Source: Chloropicon primus (Eukaryota > Chlorophyta > Chloropicophyceae > Chloropicales > Chloropicaceae). From it: a stretch of DNA of 64,000 bases. Below are positions 46,725 through 55,763 of the stretch, piece after piece. The stretch covers positions 558,001 through 622,000 of the forward strand of contig CP060760.1 in NCBI GenBank assembly GCA_023205875.1, in the 5' to 3' direction. Both the position numbers and the translations under genes were made by a program. Below the pieces are notes generated by a model. It was not told the origin of the DNA. It ran no database searches and saw only the letters and a list, made by a program, of their open reading frames with translations. Position 1 is the stretch's first letter; each line of letters starts with the position of its first letter.

Positions 46725-48568
46725 ATGGTGACGAGGTGGGGACTTTGCTGGGGGTTGGTCTGCCTGTGGCTCGGAGGGGTCACTGATACTGTTGTTGCGA
46801 CCAAGTACCACGCTGGCAGGGGCGAGGAAGAATTGGACACGATCTTCAGCCACGGGGCGCTCAACGAGTACCACCTTCAGGTCGGAAAGAGCCAATGGGA
46901 ATGGCTCAACACTCACGAGCTCCTCGAGGAGTACGTCGAAGGAAACCTTTCGTTCAAGAACTTCAACACCCCGGGAGGCGTTGGATCAGAAGAGTTGTTT
47001 GAGAAGGTGGGCATTCGCTACAAAGGGTCGAAGGGCAGTTTAGAGTATTGCTTTTCCAATGCCACGTCGGGTAACGAAGGATCGTCCCAGGTAATAATTC
47101 CTTCCCTCTCTCGTCCGAAAACTCTTTCTCTCTCTCTTGACTGACACCGCCGTTCGGCAACTCGTGCGATAGTGGAACAAGCGCTTGTGCAAAAAGCTGT
47201 CGATCAAGCTGAGCTTTGACAAGTACGACGACAGGGGCAGGTTTTATGATCAGAAGAAGCTCAATCTTCATGCGTAAGTGGGATCTCTTGATCGCTCGCA
47301 TCCCAGCCCTCGCCTGACTTGCCTTCCTTCCGTCCGTCGCTTCGGCGGTTGCTTCCAGCATGCAGAATGACCCTTCCTTGATGCGGGAGTGCCTAGCTTA
47401 CCACCTGTACCGGTCGATGGGACTCAAAGTATCTCGCTGTGCGCACGCCAAAGTTTTCGTCAATGGCAGGTATGAAGGCGTCTACCTCGCCGTGGAGAAT
47501 GTCGACTCGCGGTTCTTGGAACACCACTTTGGCGAGAAGGAGGGAGTTTTGTTCAAGGAGAAATGGCCAGGCATCGGCGAGGACGCGAATCACGCGGACT
47601 ACTTCTTGGAGGGAGTGAAGAACAGGAAAAGCTCGACAACCAAGAGCGATATCGAGCCAATGCTCAAGTTCTCTCAGAAACTTTGGGACGCGAAGGACTC
47701 GGACGAGGTGGCTCACGCATTACACAAGTACTGGAATCTGGAATCGATCACTCGGGTGCTGGCGGTTGCCTCGGTTATCGACGACTGGGACTCGTTCTTC
47801 ACCTTCTTCCCCAGCGACCCGAATCGTCACCAAGATCCAAGCAACGGACAGAGGCGCTTCAATCACAACTTTTACGTCTACCAAGATGGAGGAGGCAAAC
47901 TTAACCTCATTCACTGGGACACGGATCTGACTTTCAGTGAGTACGGATCGGTGCTGGAATTATTCTTCGGTTTGCCGGCTTGGAACGTGCCATTATGCGA
48001 GCCTCACAACAGGAGGTCGACGACATGCACGCCTTGCAAGGAGTACTTGCCGTACAACGTGTCGCAGGGGTCGCCGACGAACGGTGGAATATTGCCAGGG
48101 GCGGGGTGCGATAAGATCCTCAATTTCATCGCGACGGACCCGGCGACCAGGGAGGGTTACTTGAAGGACTCCTGGTACTTCCTTCAACGCGTCTTCATCC
48201 CAAGCGAGCTGGAAAAGGTGGTTCGGGCTTGGCAAGCTCGCGGGCTGGAGGAAGCACACCGGTGCGACCCGAACTATCCGGCGGGCAAGGGCATATTTCC
48301 GGACCCCAGCCAGAACGGAACGGCGGTGAATTGGAAGGAGGAGGTCCAAAGCCTTCTGGGCACGATAAGGCAAGAGTACAAATTGGCCTTGGAGAGGACC
48401 AACCCAGTGTACCAGCCGCACGTTCCTGACCGGAAGAAGATTGGGAAGGTCTTCAAGTGCGTCACGGACTGCTCCAAGTTCATGTCAAGACACGACATCA
48501 AGTCGCTCTACACTTGCTACAGCATCTGCCTCCACGAGGTTTCACCATTCGCCAGCTCGCAGGTGTAA
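46725..48568 (+). CDS. CotH-family secreted kinase-like protein
   Basis: Exons 46725-47090, 47173-47273 and 47359-48568 with 82- and 85-bp introns give 558 aa. The N-terminus (WGLCWGLVCLWLGGVTDTVVA) is a signal peptide. The CotH fold shows GIRYKGSKGSLEYCF, the metal/ATP region LMRECLAYHLYRSMGL, VNGRYEGVYLAVENVDSRFL, and the catalytic-like NLIHWDTDLTFSEYG. Bacterial CotH phosphorylates spore-coat protein; Mucorales CotH proteins are surface invasins. Here the protein should be secreted or ER-lumenal. The C-terminal third is Cys containing (CVTDCSKF, CYSICLH) and not part of the core family. Confidence 0.88.
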
Positions 48569-48586
48569 AGCATTAATGCATTACAA

Positions 48587-49369
48587 TCACATCTTGAGCA
48601 CTTTGCTCTCTGCCTTCTCCTTCGATCTCGCCCACTTTGCAAAGTCCTGCGGCAGGCTTCGCTTCAGACTCTCCTCAAGACGGCTGATGACCCCGCCCAA
48701 GATGGCCTCGACCGTCTCCCTGAGCAGCGGGAAGGTGCTGTACGGGAAAGGAACCTCCACGCCCAGGCTCATCTTCACCGTCCCGCGTAGTTTGTTCACC
48801 TTGGATGCCGGAGTTCTCTTGCTTGAACGCAGCCTGCCGTCCACCTTGAGCTCTGCGGGGACGCGTATCTCGTCCGGAAGGTCGCTCAAATCAATGTCAC
48901 TCACTTGGATGCCCAGCTGGCCTCCCTCGTTCCAAACCCTCAGAACTGCCCTCGGCGCGAACTTGACGCCGAAAAAATCTTGCTCCAGCAGCGTGACTTC
49001 CCACTTGCCCTCCTCCAGCAACCTCCTGCGAGATTCGTCGGGAAACGTCGCGTAAACTATCCTGTCCACCTGCTGCAGGTAAGCGTCCACCGTCCTTCCG
49101 CTGTTCAGCTCTACCATGGTGAACTCCGTGTCCCTCGCGGATGTGTACAAAGCCTCGCAGAGCGTCGACGGCCTTCGGTGCGACCGCCAGTCAGTAAGCT
49201 CGCCTTCCCTTAGCACAATCCATATTCGTTCCACTCACCTGTCATCTCCAGCGCGGTGGCGAAGCGTTCGCCCCGTATTCGCCCCAATGGCTTTGCCTTG
49301 GCGCGGTCTCGACCTCCCCCTGTGGCCCAGACGCCCTCCTCCCCCGAGGCCCCTCCCCAGGAGCCTCAT
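48587..49369 (-). CDS. DUF1997 (SRPBCC-like) plastid protein, second copy
   Basis: Exon 1 is 49239-49369 and exon 2 is 48587-49172, joined over a 66-bp GTGAGT...CGAAG intron, the shortest in the window, with a TACTGAC branch-like site. The product is 238 aa. Exon 1 encodes an Arg/Gly-rich transit peptide (MRLLGRGLGGGGRLGHRGRS). The body has VDRIVYATFPDESRRRLLEE, VWNEGGQLGIQVSDIDL, a VEVPFPYSTFPLLRETVEAI segment and the closing LKRSLPQDFAKWA helix, a better match to cyanobacterial DUF1997 than the copy at 22413. Its stop is 18 bp from the CotH stop. Confidence 0.75.
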
Positions 49370-49383
49370 CCTCCCAGGATGCC

Positions 49384-49510
49384 CTTCCCCAAAACCTTCC
49401 CGTGGGCCAAAACGATCGCGCGAGGCACCGATGGAAAGCTCTCGCGACGAGGTTTTGATCTGAGCAAACTCAAACCTCCCGCACCGCCAACGTCCTTGTC
49501 GTTGAACCCC
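49384..49510 (-). repeat. Dispersed promoter repeat, proximal copy
   Basis: Minus strand: CTCGCGCGATCGTTTTGGCC and CGCGAGAGCTTTCCATCGGT, with the ACGTTGGCGGTGCGGGAGG upstream block. It is a diverged member of the three-copy repeat shared with 20043 and 49572. Confidence 0.8.
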
Positions 49511-49571
49511 TTCCTTCCTTCCTTCCTTCCGCTCTCCGTCCCTCCGTTCCCTCAGATCAGTTTCCCTTGCC

Positions 49572-49690
49572 TCAAACCTTCCCGTGGGTCAAAACGATCG
49601 CGCGAGGTACCGATGGAAAGCTCTCGTGACGAAGTTTTGCCTGGTGTCCCTCCCCTCCCGCACCGCAAACGTCCTCGTCGTTGAAACTCG
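49572..49690 (-). repeat. Dispersed promoter repeat, distal copy
   Basis: Almost identical, in reverse complement, to 20043-20160 upstream of TOP6B over about 115 bp, including the GAGGACGTTTGCGGTGCGGG block and CCCACGGGAAGGTTTG end. Confidence 0.85.
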
Positions 49691-49753
49691 ACTTATCCAA
49701 ACTTATCCACAACTTGATCCACAACGAGAGGTCAGAGAAGCAAGTGGTGAGAG

Positions 49754-50464
49754 ATGCTGCAGCGCGCGGTGGTGGGGGGAGTGCGACGGTGCCATGGGAT
49801 GGCAGCGGCATCGACGAGGCGGGAGGGCTTCTCGGAGATGTTTGCGAGGGAGACCGACAGGCGCGACGTCTCCCTGACCAAGGTCATGCATGGGATCTGG
49901 CAAAAGCAATGGAACGTTTGTCCTGGAATCCTCGTGGATGCGACGGTTGGAAAGGGAAGGGACACACTGGAGCTGGCGCGCATCAGTGGGACGACGGAGT
50001 TCCCGATTCATGGCTTTGATGTTCAGCCTCAGGCCATCGAGCAAGCCACCGAGCTTCTTAACAGGGAAGGATTCGTTGATGTCAAGCTCCACTGCCTGTC
50101 TCACCATTACTTGGGCCAGAGGCTGTCGGAGGAGGGCGTGGAGAGGGGGACCGTGGCCAACGTGTGTTTCAACCTGGGCTTCCTGCCTTCGTCGGACAAG
50201 ACCATCACCACGCAGAAGGAAACGACTCTTCAAGCTCTGGAACAGGCTTCTCTGTTCCTTCGGGAAGAAGGTCTACTTTCGGTATTGTCCTATGTCGGCC
50301 ACCCTGGCGGAGTGGAGGAGTACGAGGCCGTGCTCGAGTCGTGCCTGGAGCTCAGGGGCCGGGGCGGCTGGACCGTTCACCACTTCGATCCGCACCGAGA
50401 AGGGAGGGCACCGGAGCTCTGTCCCAAGATCATCATCTTGCGCAAGGACGAGGAAGAATCCTGA
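49754..50464 (+). CDS. MnmM/YtqB-like tRNA (mnm5U34) methyltransferase
   Basis: A single exon of 236 aa. The N-terminal 28 residues (MLQRAVVGGVRRCHGMAAAS) look like an organelle presequence. The 'rRNA_methylase' family core follows: ILVDATVGKGRDTLELARI (SAM loop), IHGFDVQPQAIEQA, VANVCFNLGFLPSSDKTITT (the NLGYLP motif), and LSYVGHPGGVEEYEAV (the GHPGG motif). Bacterial YtqB has been shown to be MnmM, which methylates nm5(s2)U34 of tRNA; a plastid or mitochondrial enzyme with that activity is inferred. Confidence 0.88.
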   Translation: MLQRAVVGGVRRCHGMAAASTRREGFSEMFARETDRRDVSLTKVMHGIWQKQWNVCPGILVDATVGKGRDTLELARISGTTEFPIHGFDVQPQAIEQATELLNREGFVDVKLHCLSHHYLGQRLSEEGVERGTVANVCFNLGFLPSSDKTITTQKETTLQALEQASLFLREEGLLSVLSYVGHPGGVEEYEAVLESCLELRGRGGWTVHHFDPHREGRAPELCPKIIILRKDEEES

Positions 50465-50578
50465 CCACCGCTGTTGTGTGTGACTAAAACTAAGACTTTC
50501 TTTTGTTTTTCGTTTTGTTCTGCATTACCTGTACGAATAGAAAATAATTAGAAAAAGAATCCGCGTCCTCCACCCCCC

Positions 50579-52321
50579 TTACGCAGCGGACTCCGCCTTC
50601 CTCGCGCCCTCCTGCTCGTCCCCCCAGTTGTAAGAATCGTAGATCTCCAAAAACATGTCCCTGCACGGAACTTTGGCCTTGAGCTTGATGCAAGCCAAGA
50701 ACGCCCCGGAGAGCTTCCTGTGCAGGCTGTAAGCCTCCTCGGGTGGGGGAGTGAGGCGATGCTTGACCAGAGTCCCGGCCTTCTCCGAGACCCTCCCCGT
50801 GAGCTGGCCCTTGGTCTGGGCGAAATCGTACTCGCCATCCACGCTGAAGGGGATGCCCACGGTGAAGCCAGCCTCGCAGTGGGCATCCAGCATCACTTTG
50901 GTCTCATCCCCCGTAAGGAATCCCAAGCTCTTCGAGCACTCTATCACGTTCCCCTTGTCCCTCCTGGCGCAGGCGTGCACCATTTTGATGTAATCGTCAA
51001 CGAACTTCTTGGGATACTCCTTCGCGGCCCCAAAGTCGATCAAGTTCAATTGCATCGCATCCGCGTCATACAAAAAGTTGCTCCAGTTGGGATCCGTCTG
51101 CATGAATCTCCAGACGAAGAGCTCTTTCAGGGTCACGCCAAGGATCAGCTTTCCGAGGAAATCCCTGTGGTGCTGGGACAGCTGGCTGACCTCGTCCAGG
51201 GGGATTCCCTTCACGAAGTGAGTGCACAGCACCCTCTTGCCGCACAGAGGCAAGTGGACATCCGGCACGAAAACGTTCTCCTCCCCGGCAACGAGCTCCC
51301 TGTACTTGCGCTGGGCCTGGGCCTCGTACGTGTAGTCGCACTCGAGGGCGAGCTCCTTCTTGGCGACCTCAACGGCGTTCTCGATGTACATGCCCTTGGG
51401 AAGGAGGCTCGTCGTCCGCACCAGTCTCATCAAGTTGTCCACGTCCGAGGAGATGGAGTCCGCCACGCCAGGGTACTGCACCTTGAGAACGACGTCGGAC
51501 CCGCACTCTTTCAGCTTCGCCTTGTGAACCTGGCCTATGCTGGCCGCCGCCATCGGCTCCCAGTCAAAGTCCTCGAGCTGGTCCAGCCAGTCGCTGTCCA
51601 GGTTCGTCACGAGCTGCTGCTCCAGCTGGGACCTCGGCATGGCGTCCGCGCCGTGCCTCACCCTCTCCAGAACTTGCTGTATCTGGGGGGGAATGAGGTT
51701 CTCGTCCTGAATGCTGAGCATCTGGCCAATCTTCAGGGCCGCCCCCCTCATGCGGCACAGGGCCACGGCGAGCTTCTCCGCGTTCCCGGGGGTGAGCACC
51801 GCGCTGTAGCCCTTCGCCTCCTCTCCGCCGCTCCACGCGCGCCTCGCGGACTCCCACGCAGTTCCGGCGGCCAAACTCGCGCCGAGCATGCCAAACCCGA
51901 ACACCCGGGAGATCGGGCTCGAGGGCACGGTCCTCTCCCTCAGCTCGTACTTCCTTGGACCACCCTGGCCGCCCGCTGCGTCCTTGGCGACCGCCCCGCT
52001 GCTGGTGGACGCCTCTCCCCCCGCGTGCCTCTCCTGCCCGCCCGCCTCGCCCGCAACCTCGTCCTTCGTGGCCTCCCTCCTCGACGACCCCGTCGCCTCG
52101 GCAACGACGCCCTCGACCCCCTTCTCGCGCTCGGCGCCCGCCCTCTCCCATGGAGCCGAGGAGGCCGCACCGCCGCCGCCCTCCTTCCGCATGCCCGGAT
52201 CCCTCGATCCAGCAGACCCCTCGGATCCTAGCTTCACCGCCGCACTCCCGTGGCGCGCCACGAGGGCCACACCACGCATGACCTTCACCAGGTCACGAAC
52301 TCTCACGTCCATCACAGACAT
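50579..52321 (-). CDS. COQ8: COQ8/ADCK3-type ABC1 atypical kinase
   Basis: A single exon of 580 aa. The N-terminal ~200 residues are Ala/Gly/Glu rich with a probable mitochondrial signal ([18 protein letters not shown]). The ABC1 signature KxGQ appears as [20 protein letters not shown], followed by the Ala-rich nucleotide loop [22 protein letters not shown] with the conserved Lys, [16 protein letters not shown], the catalytic region [14 protein letters not shown] and metal-binding [14 protein letters not shown]8 supports ubiquinone synthesis at the inner membrane. The ATG at 52321 is used because upstream frames start only with TTG. Confidence 0.93.
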   Translation of the reverse strand: MSVMDVRVRDLVKVMRGVALVARHGSAAVKLGSEGSAGSRDPGMRKEGGGGAASSAPWERAGAEREKGVEGVVAEATGSSRREATKDEVAGEAGGQERHAGGEASTSSGAVAKDAAGGQGGPRKYELRERTVPSSPISRVFGFGMLGASLAAGTAWESARRAWSGGEEAKGYSAVLTPGNAEKLAVALCRMRGAALKIGQMLSIQDENLIPPQIQQVLERVRHGADAMPRSQLEQQLVTNLDSDWLDQLEDFDWEPMAAASIGQVHKAKLKECGSDVVLKVQYPGVADSISSDVDNLMRLVRTTSLLPKGMYIENAVEVAKKELALECDYTYEAQAQRKYRELVAGEENVFVPDVHLPLCGKRVLCTHFVKGIPLDEVSQLSQHHRDFLGKLILGVTLKELFVWRFMQTDPNWSNFLYDADAMQLNLIDFGAAKEYPKKFVDDYIKMVHACARRDKGNVIECSKSLGFLTGDETKVMLDAHCEAGFTVGIPFSVDGEYDFAQTKGQLTGRVSEKAGTLVKHRLTPPPEEAYSLHRKLSGAFLACIKLKAKVPCRDMFLEIYDSYNWGDEQEGARKAESAA

Positions 52322-52396
52322 GGTTTCCCTCTCCCTCTCGCCGCCTTTGGCTGCTTCAGGACAAGGCGAGACACCAAGCGAGTGAACCCCGTCCGA

Positions 52397-52430
52397 TGAC
52401 CCACCAACCAAAAGCTCTTGAGACGTGCTC
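52397..52430 (-). promoter_or_regulatory. Promoter module of COQ8
   Basis: Minus strand: GCACGTCTCAAGAGCTTTTG, then GTTGGTGGGTCATCGG, about 75-110 bp before the ATG. Confidence 0.5.
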
Positions 52431-52637
52431 TCGCGACGTGAGCCTCTCCACTCTCCCCTCGTCCTCCCTCGCGGCCGATCCGGCCGATCCCCTCCCTCAA
52501 CCTGACGCGCTCCTCGCTCCAGCGCTTCTCAGCCAGGAGTTCATTATCTTCTAGGAGCAGCACCAAGGCCAAGGTGAGTGAGCGGACGAGGACGAGGACG
52601 AGTGGTGCAGGGGGAGGACGGGTCACCGACGGACGCA

Positions 52638-52680
52638 TCGTCTCCTCTGTATCTTTCGATGGACACCTCGCTTGCTCGAT
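52638..52680 (+). promoter_or_regulatory. Promoter module of the 52769 gene
   Basis: CGTCTCCTCTGTATCTTTCG followed by ATGGACACCTCGCTTGCTCG, about 90-130 bp before the ATG. Nearly the same as the copy at 487. Confidence 0.6.
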
Positions 52681-52768
52681 GAGACGCACAAGAGAGAGTG
52701 TGGCGTTCTGAAAGTGCATCTGAATAATCTTCTAGGAGCAACAACTGGAGGGCGCACAAAGGTGGAGG

Positions 52769-53344
52769 ATGAGGGGGCAAAACCGGGGCTTGCGCCTTCA
52801 CTCCTTGCCGCAGAGCTCGAGCTGCGAGGCTGCGAGGATGGCGAGGAGGAGAATCTTCCTGTCTCTCGGTGGGCTGGGAGTGTTAGGGAATCTGGCGGGG
52901 AACTGCCGATCGACTTGGGCGAGGGAGGAGGCGAGGGAAGTATCCTGCGACGTCAAAGTCGAGCAGCTTCAGGGAGGTTTGGGACCAGATGATGTTCCGG
53001 CGAGGCTGACGTTCGCACTCACAGAGAAAGGGACGGGGAACCCGATACTGTGGAAGGACCTGTCAAGCTTTTCCTCCACGGGCAGCAAGCCACACGCTCT
53101 CCACGTCCATGTGTACGACGAGGATGACCCAGACATTCCTGGAATTGAGGTGGGCCACGTCCACCCGGAAGACTTCGGCAATCCCTCCGCCTCGAGGGAT
53201 GGCAAGTACGACGTGGAGTTCGAGTTCCCGCACCCCGGAGCCTACACCGTGGAGCTCAGCTACCTCCTCGCGTCGTCCAACAACGGTGCTGCCAAGACGA
53301 TCAGGGTCCCGGTGACGCTGGCGTCAAAGTTCGAGGGCGCCTGA
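52769..53344 (+). CDS. Small secreted/lumenal beta-sandwich-like protein, unknown
   Basis: A single exon of 191 aa, family not recognised. A second ATG at residue 24 begins a better signal-like segment (MARRRIFLSLGGLGVLGNLA), so the mature protein may be secreted or enter an organelle lumen. The rest alternates strands in an Ig-like pattern: ARLTFALTEKGTG, HALHVHVYDED, a His-Val-His stretch at GIEVGHVHPEDFG, VEFEFPHPGAYTVELSYLL and a terminal IRVPVTLAS. The HVHVYD and GHVHPED histidines could bind metal, as in YtkA/CopC-like folds; that is conjecture. Confidence 0.6.
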   Translation: MRGQNRGLRLHSLPQSSSCEAARMARRRIFLSLGGLGVLGNLAGNCRSTWAREEAREVSCDVKVEQLQGGLGPDDVPARLTFALTEKGTGNPILWKDLSSFSSTGSKPHALHVHVYDEDDPDIPGIEVGHVHPEDFGNPSASRDGKYDVEFEFPHPGAYTVELSYLLASSNNGAAKTIRVPVTLASKFEGA

Positions 53345-53485
53345 CCGGAGGGGCTCGCACGGTGCGTGTGAAACCAAAAAGGCGATTTGTCGATTTGTGT
53401 CATGTATTCTAGAAAAGACAAGAGTGTTACTTACGGTAGGTAACCTACCCATCCCAAAAAAAGAAAGATCTGTCTGTTCTGCCGC

Positions 53486-54922
53486 TTAGAAGACCCGGGG
53501 CACGAAGACGTAAGGCACCCGCTCGCAGTACTTGACCCAATCCTTGCCGTACTTGTGCTTGCACCTGGAAGTGTCCCTCCACGTCCGATGCAGGATCATG
53601 CAAAGGAAGAAGAAGGGGTAAAAGTAAGGGACAAAGCTCCCGAAGCCGCAGATCAGTCCCCACGTCAAGGCCATGATGAAGTCCGAGGTGTAGTGAATTT
53701 TCCTCGCGTACTTCCAGAACCCATCCACGAGAAGCTTGGACCCGCACTCGGTGCTCATGTACTTTGGCTTCTCCAGGTCGCTCCAAGGCAGCTGGGGGAA
53801 GGCGTGCTTTCTCTTGATGTACACGCCGCCGTTCTCCTCCTTTGCTCGGAACAGATTTTTTTGAGACTGCGACACGTCCCACACATAGTAAGCCGAGAGC
53901 AGGAGGCCGTAGCACATGAGCTTGTACGCGAGCGGGTGGGTGGTCTCCTCCTTGTTCCTGTACCGCACCAGGTACATGCTCTGCAGGCAGTACATGAACG
54001 GGACCCCCGTGAAGTTCCAAAAGATGAGCATGAAGCCAAACTTCTCGTAAAAGATGTCCCACGTCATGGGAATGCACTCCTCCCCCTTCATCACGGCGTT
54101 GCTGTACAAGAAGTGCGCGAGCAGGATGAACCACATGTTCCCGTCCCTCAGGACGTGGAACCCCAGAGCCTGCAGGGAGTCTCCAGGCCCCGCCGGCGAG
54201 GAGGCCGCCTGGTCCAAGGCCTCCAGCTGCGCCTGCTTCACGCTCGAGCCGAAGGTCAGCATGAAGAGGAGGATCCAAGAGACCCTCCCCTCGGCGAACA
54301 TCTTGAGGTCCACCCTGCCCACCCTCGGGTGGAGGACCGCGCCGAAGAAGAAGTCGTGGACGTGGTCGCCCGTCATCCTGTACGAGTTCCCCGTCGCCAG
54401 CGCCCCAAAGTACAGCAGGACGGCGAAGACGTCGCTGAAGACGACCGCCACCGTCAGCACCTCCCCGTAGTGGTCGTGCAGCCTCGCCCAGTTAAATATT
54501 CCCGCGGCTTGCGTGACCAGCATGACCCCGAGGGTCAGCCACCACGAGGACAGGCCGTTGATCAGGTACGACAGCCGCTTGGTCTCGTCGTACTCCACGG
54601 GGCGGCCCCTCAGCTCCGGCCCAGGCATGAAGGCGGCCAGGAGGAGCTGGCCCACGAAGAAAGTGGAGTAGAACGCGACCGCGAACGCCGTGGGCCTCGC
54701 GTGCTCCGAGATCGCCGCCCTCATGTCCGACCAAAGTTCCCGCCCGTCGAAAAGGGGGTCCCTCAGCTTGGCGTCGTTGTGGACCAGGCAGTACCATAAA
54801 TAATAGAGGATCCAATGCGACCACGCGATCAGGAGGAGGTTCCCGAGGGTGCCCCCCATCTCCTTCGGCTGGTGCTCCTTCGGCCCCGAAGGCGGAGCAC
54901 CCCTGCCGACGCACCCGTTCAT
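53486..54922 (-). CDS. ERG4: C-24(28) sterol reductase (ERG4 family)
   Basis: A single exon of 478 aa with 8-9 hydrophobic segments. The ERG4/ERG24 signatures are clear: HDFFFGAVLHPRVG, the C-terminal LLVDGFWKYARKIHYTSDFI (equivalent of LLxxGxWxxxRHxNYxGD), FVPYFYPFFF, and the end HRTWRDTSRCKHKYGKDWVKYC. The Ile/Phe pattern and the RxxxxHYTxDFxMA segment fit ERG4 (final step to ergosterol) better than delta-14 or 7-dehydrocholesterol reductases, though the split is not certain. It sits in the ER membrane and uses NADPH. Confidence 0.9.
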   Translation of the reverse strand: MNGCVGRGAPPSGPKEHQPKEMGGTLGNLLLIAWSHWILYYLWYCLVHNDAKLRDPLFDGRELWSDMRAAISEHARPTAFAVAFYSTFFVGQLLLAAFMPGPELRGRPVEYDETKRLSYLINGLSSWWLTLGVMLVTQAAGIFNWARLHDHYGEVLTVAVVFSDVFAVLLYFGALATGNSYRMTGDHVHDFFFGAVLHPRVGRVDLKMFAEGRVSWILLFMLTFGSSVKQAQLEALDQAASSPAGPGDSLQALGFHVLRDGNMWFILLAHFLYSNAVMKGEECIPMTWDIFYEKFGFMLIFWNFTGVPFMYCLQSMYLVRYRNKEETTHPLAYKLMCYGLLLSAYYVWDVSQSQKNLFRAKEENGGVYIKRKHAFPQLPWSDLEKPKYMSTECGSKLLVDGFWKYARKIHYTSDFIMALTWGLICGFGSFVPYFYPFFFLCMILHRTWRDTSRCKHKYGKDWVKYCERVPYVFVPRVF

Positions 54923-55020
54923 CCTATCTATCTCTCGGCCTGCCTCCAGCGAGCGAGCGACGCCACTTGACGTGGTATGTGCCCTCCCTCGGAAAGCGAA
55001 GGCTCCGGAGCGTCAAGACG

Positions 55021-55063
55021 AGTCAAGTTCGGTACCAATCGAAAGACCGCGAGACGTACTTTC
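55021..55063 (-). promoter_or_regulatory. Promoter module of ERG4
   Basis: Minus strand: GTACGTCTCGCGGTCTTTCG, then ATTGGTACCGAACTTGACTC. It is about 100-140 bp before the ATG at 54922 and very close to the consensus. Confidence 0.7.
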
Positions 55064-55168
55064 GCACAACCACCCTCTCCCTCCCCTTGTGCCCCCTCCA
55101 CTCGACGACCGGAGCCGCCAACCAACTCGAGCGTTACCCACTCGAGCGTTAATGTTAAGCCCTTCGAG

Positions 55169-55268
55169 CTAGGGTTTCCTCCGAACCCCAGAAACCCTAA
55201 CTCCACAAGATGTGCGTTTTTAGTGTACCGAATACCGTACACTTGTACTAGGGTTTTTTTCCCGCCAA
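55169..55268. promoter_or_regulatory. Cluster of telo-boxes and an E2F-like site
   Basis: AGGGTTT at 55171, a perfect plant telo-box AAACCCTAA at 55192-55200, TAGGGTTT at 55249-55256 and TTTCCCGCCAA at 55258-55268 lie together between ERG4 and the PHD gene. In plants telo-boxes drive growth-related genes. Confidence 0.55.
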
Positions 55269-55429
55269 CGACGGGATTTGTACAGGAAAATAATTATTCC
55301 GTCGAATAATAAAGTTTTGAGGCGCGGAGACCACTGGTGTGAGGTGGACTCGGTGCGGCACGTTGTCGCGAGGAGTTTGGGAACGAGGGAGGTCGAGGGT
55401 CGTGTCGAGGTCAGGAGGACGCGAAATAT

Positions 55430-55466
55430 TGTCTCACGGGCTTTCGATAGACCCCTCGGTTGTTGG
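55430..55466 (+). promoter_or_regulatory. Promoter module of the TDBD-PHD-GNAT gene
   Basis: ATTGTCTCACGGGCTTTCGA, then TAGACCCCTCGGTTG. It is about 300-335 bp before the ATG. Confidence 0.6.
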
Positions 55467-55763
55467 ATTCGGTGCGTGGGAAGTTGGGGAAAAGTCGCGG
55501 AGTGGGGTGGACGCTCTAGGAGGAGGAGACCTCGAGGAGGAGAGGGGAGGGAGAGGCCCCGAGGGCTCGAGGGGGAGAGGAAGGCCCCGGCGTCGAGGAG
55601 GGAGGGACGGGAGGCCTGACTCGAAGTCCTTTGACGACCGCGTCGGAGGCGTCGGGCGACGCGAACGGGAGGGGGAAGCAGCCCCGTGAGGTTGGTCTGA
55701 GCTGGCACAGCTCTCGGACGTCTAGTACAGAGAGGGCGCCAGAAGGACTGGTGGAAGAGTCGA

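Noticed and set aside
49200-49240. A 30-nt intron option in the second DUF1997 gene
   Set aside because: A 66-bp intron using the CGAAG acceptor keeps the same frame, has a TACTGAC branch-like site and matches the size of other introns.
52547-52740. Repeated ATCTTCTAGGAGCA (52547 and 52727) in the COQ8/52769 divergent promoter
   Set aside because: A 14-bp repeat without flanking similarity; too short to interpret beyond a possible paired factor site.
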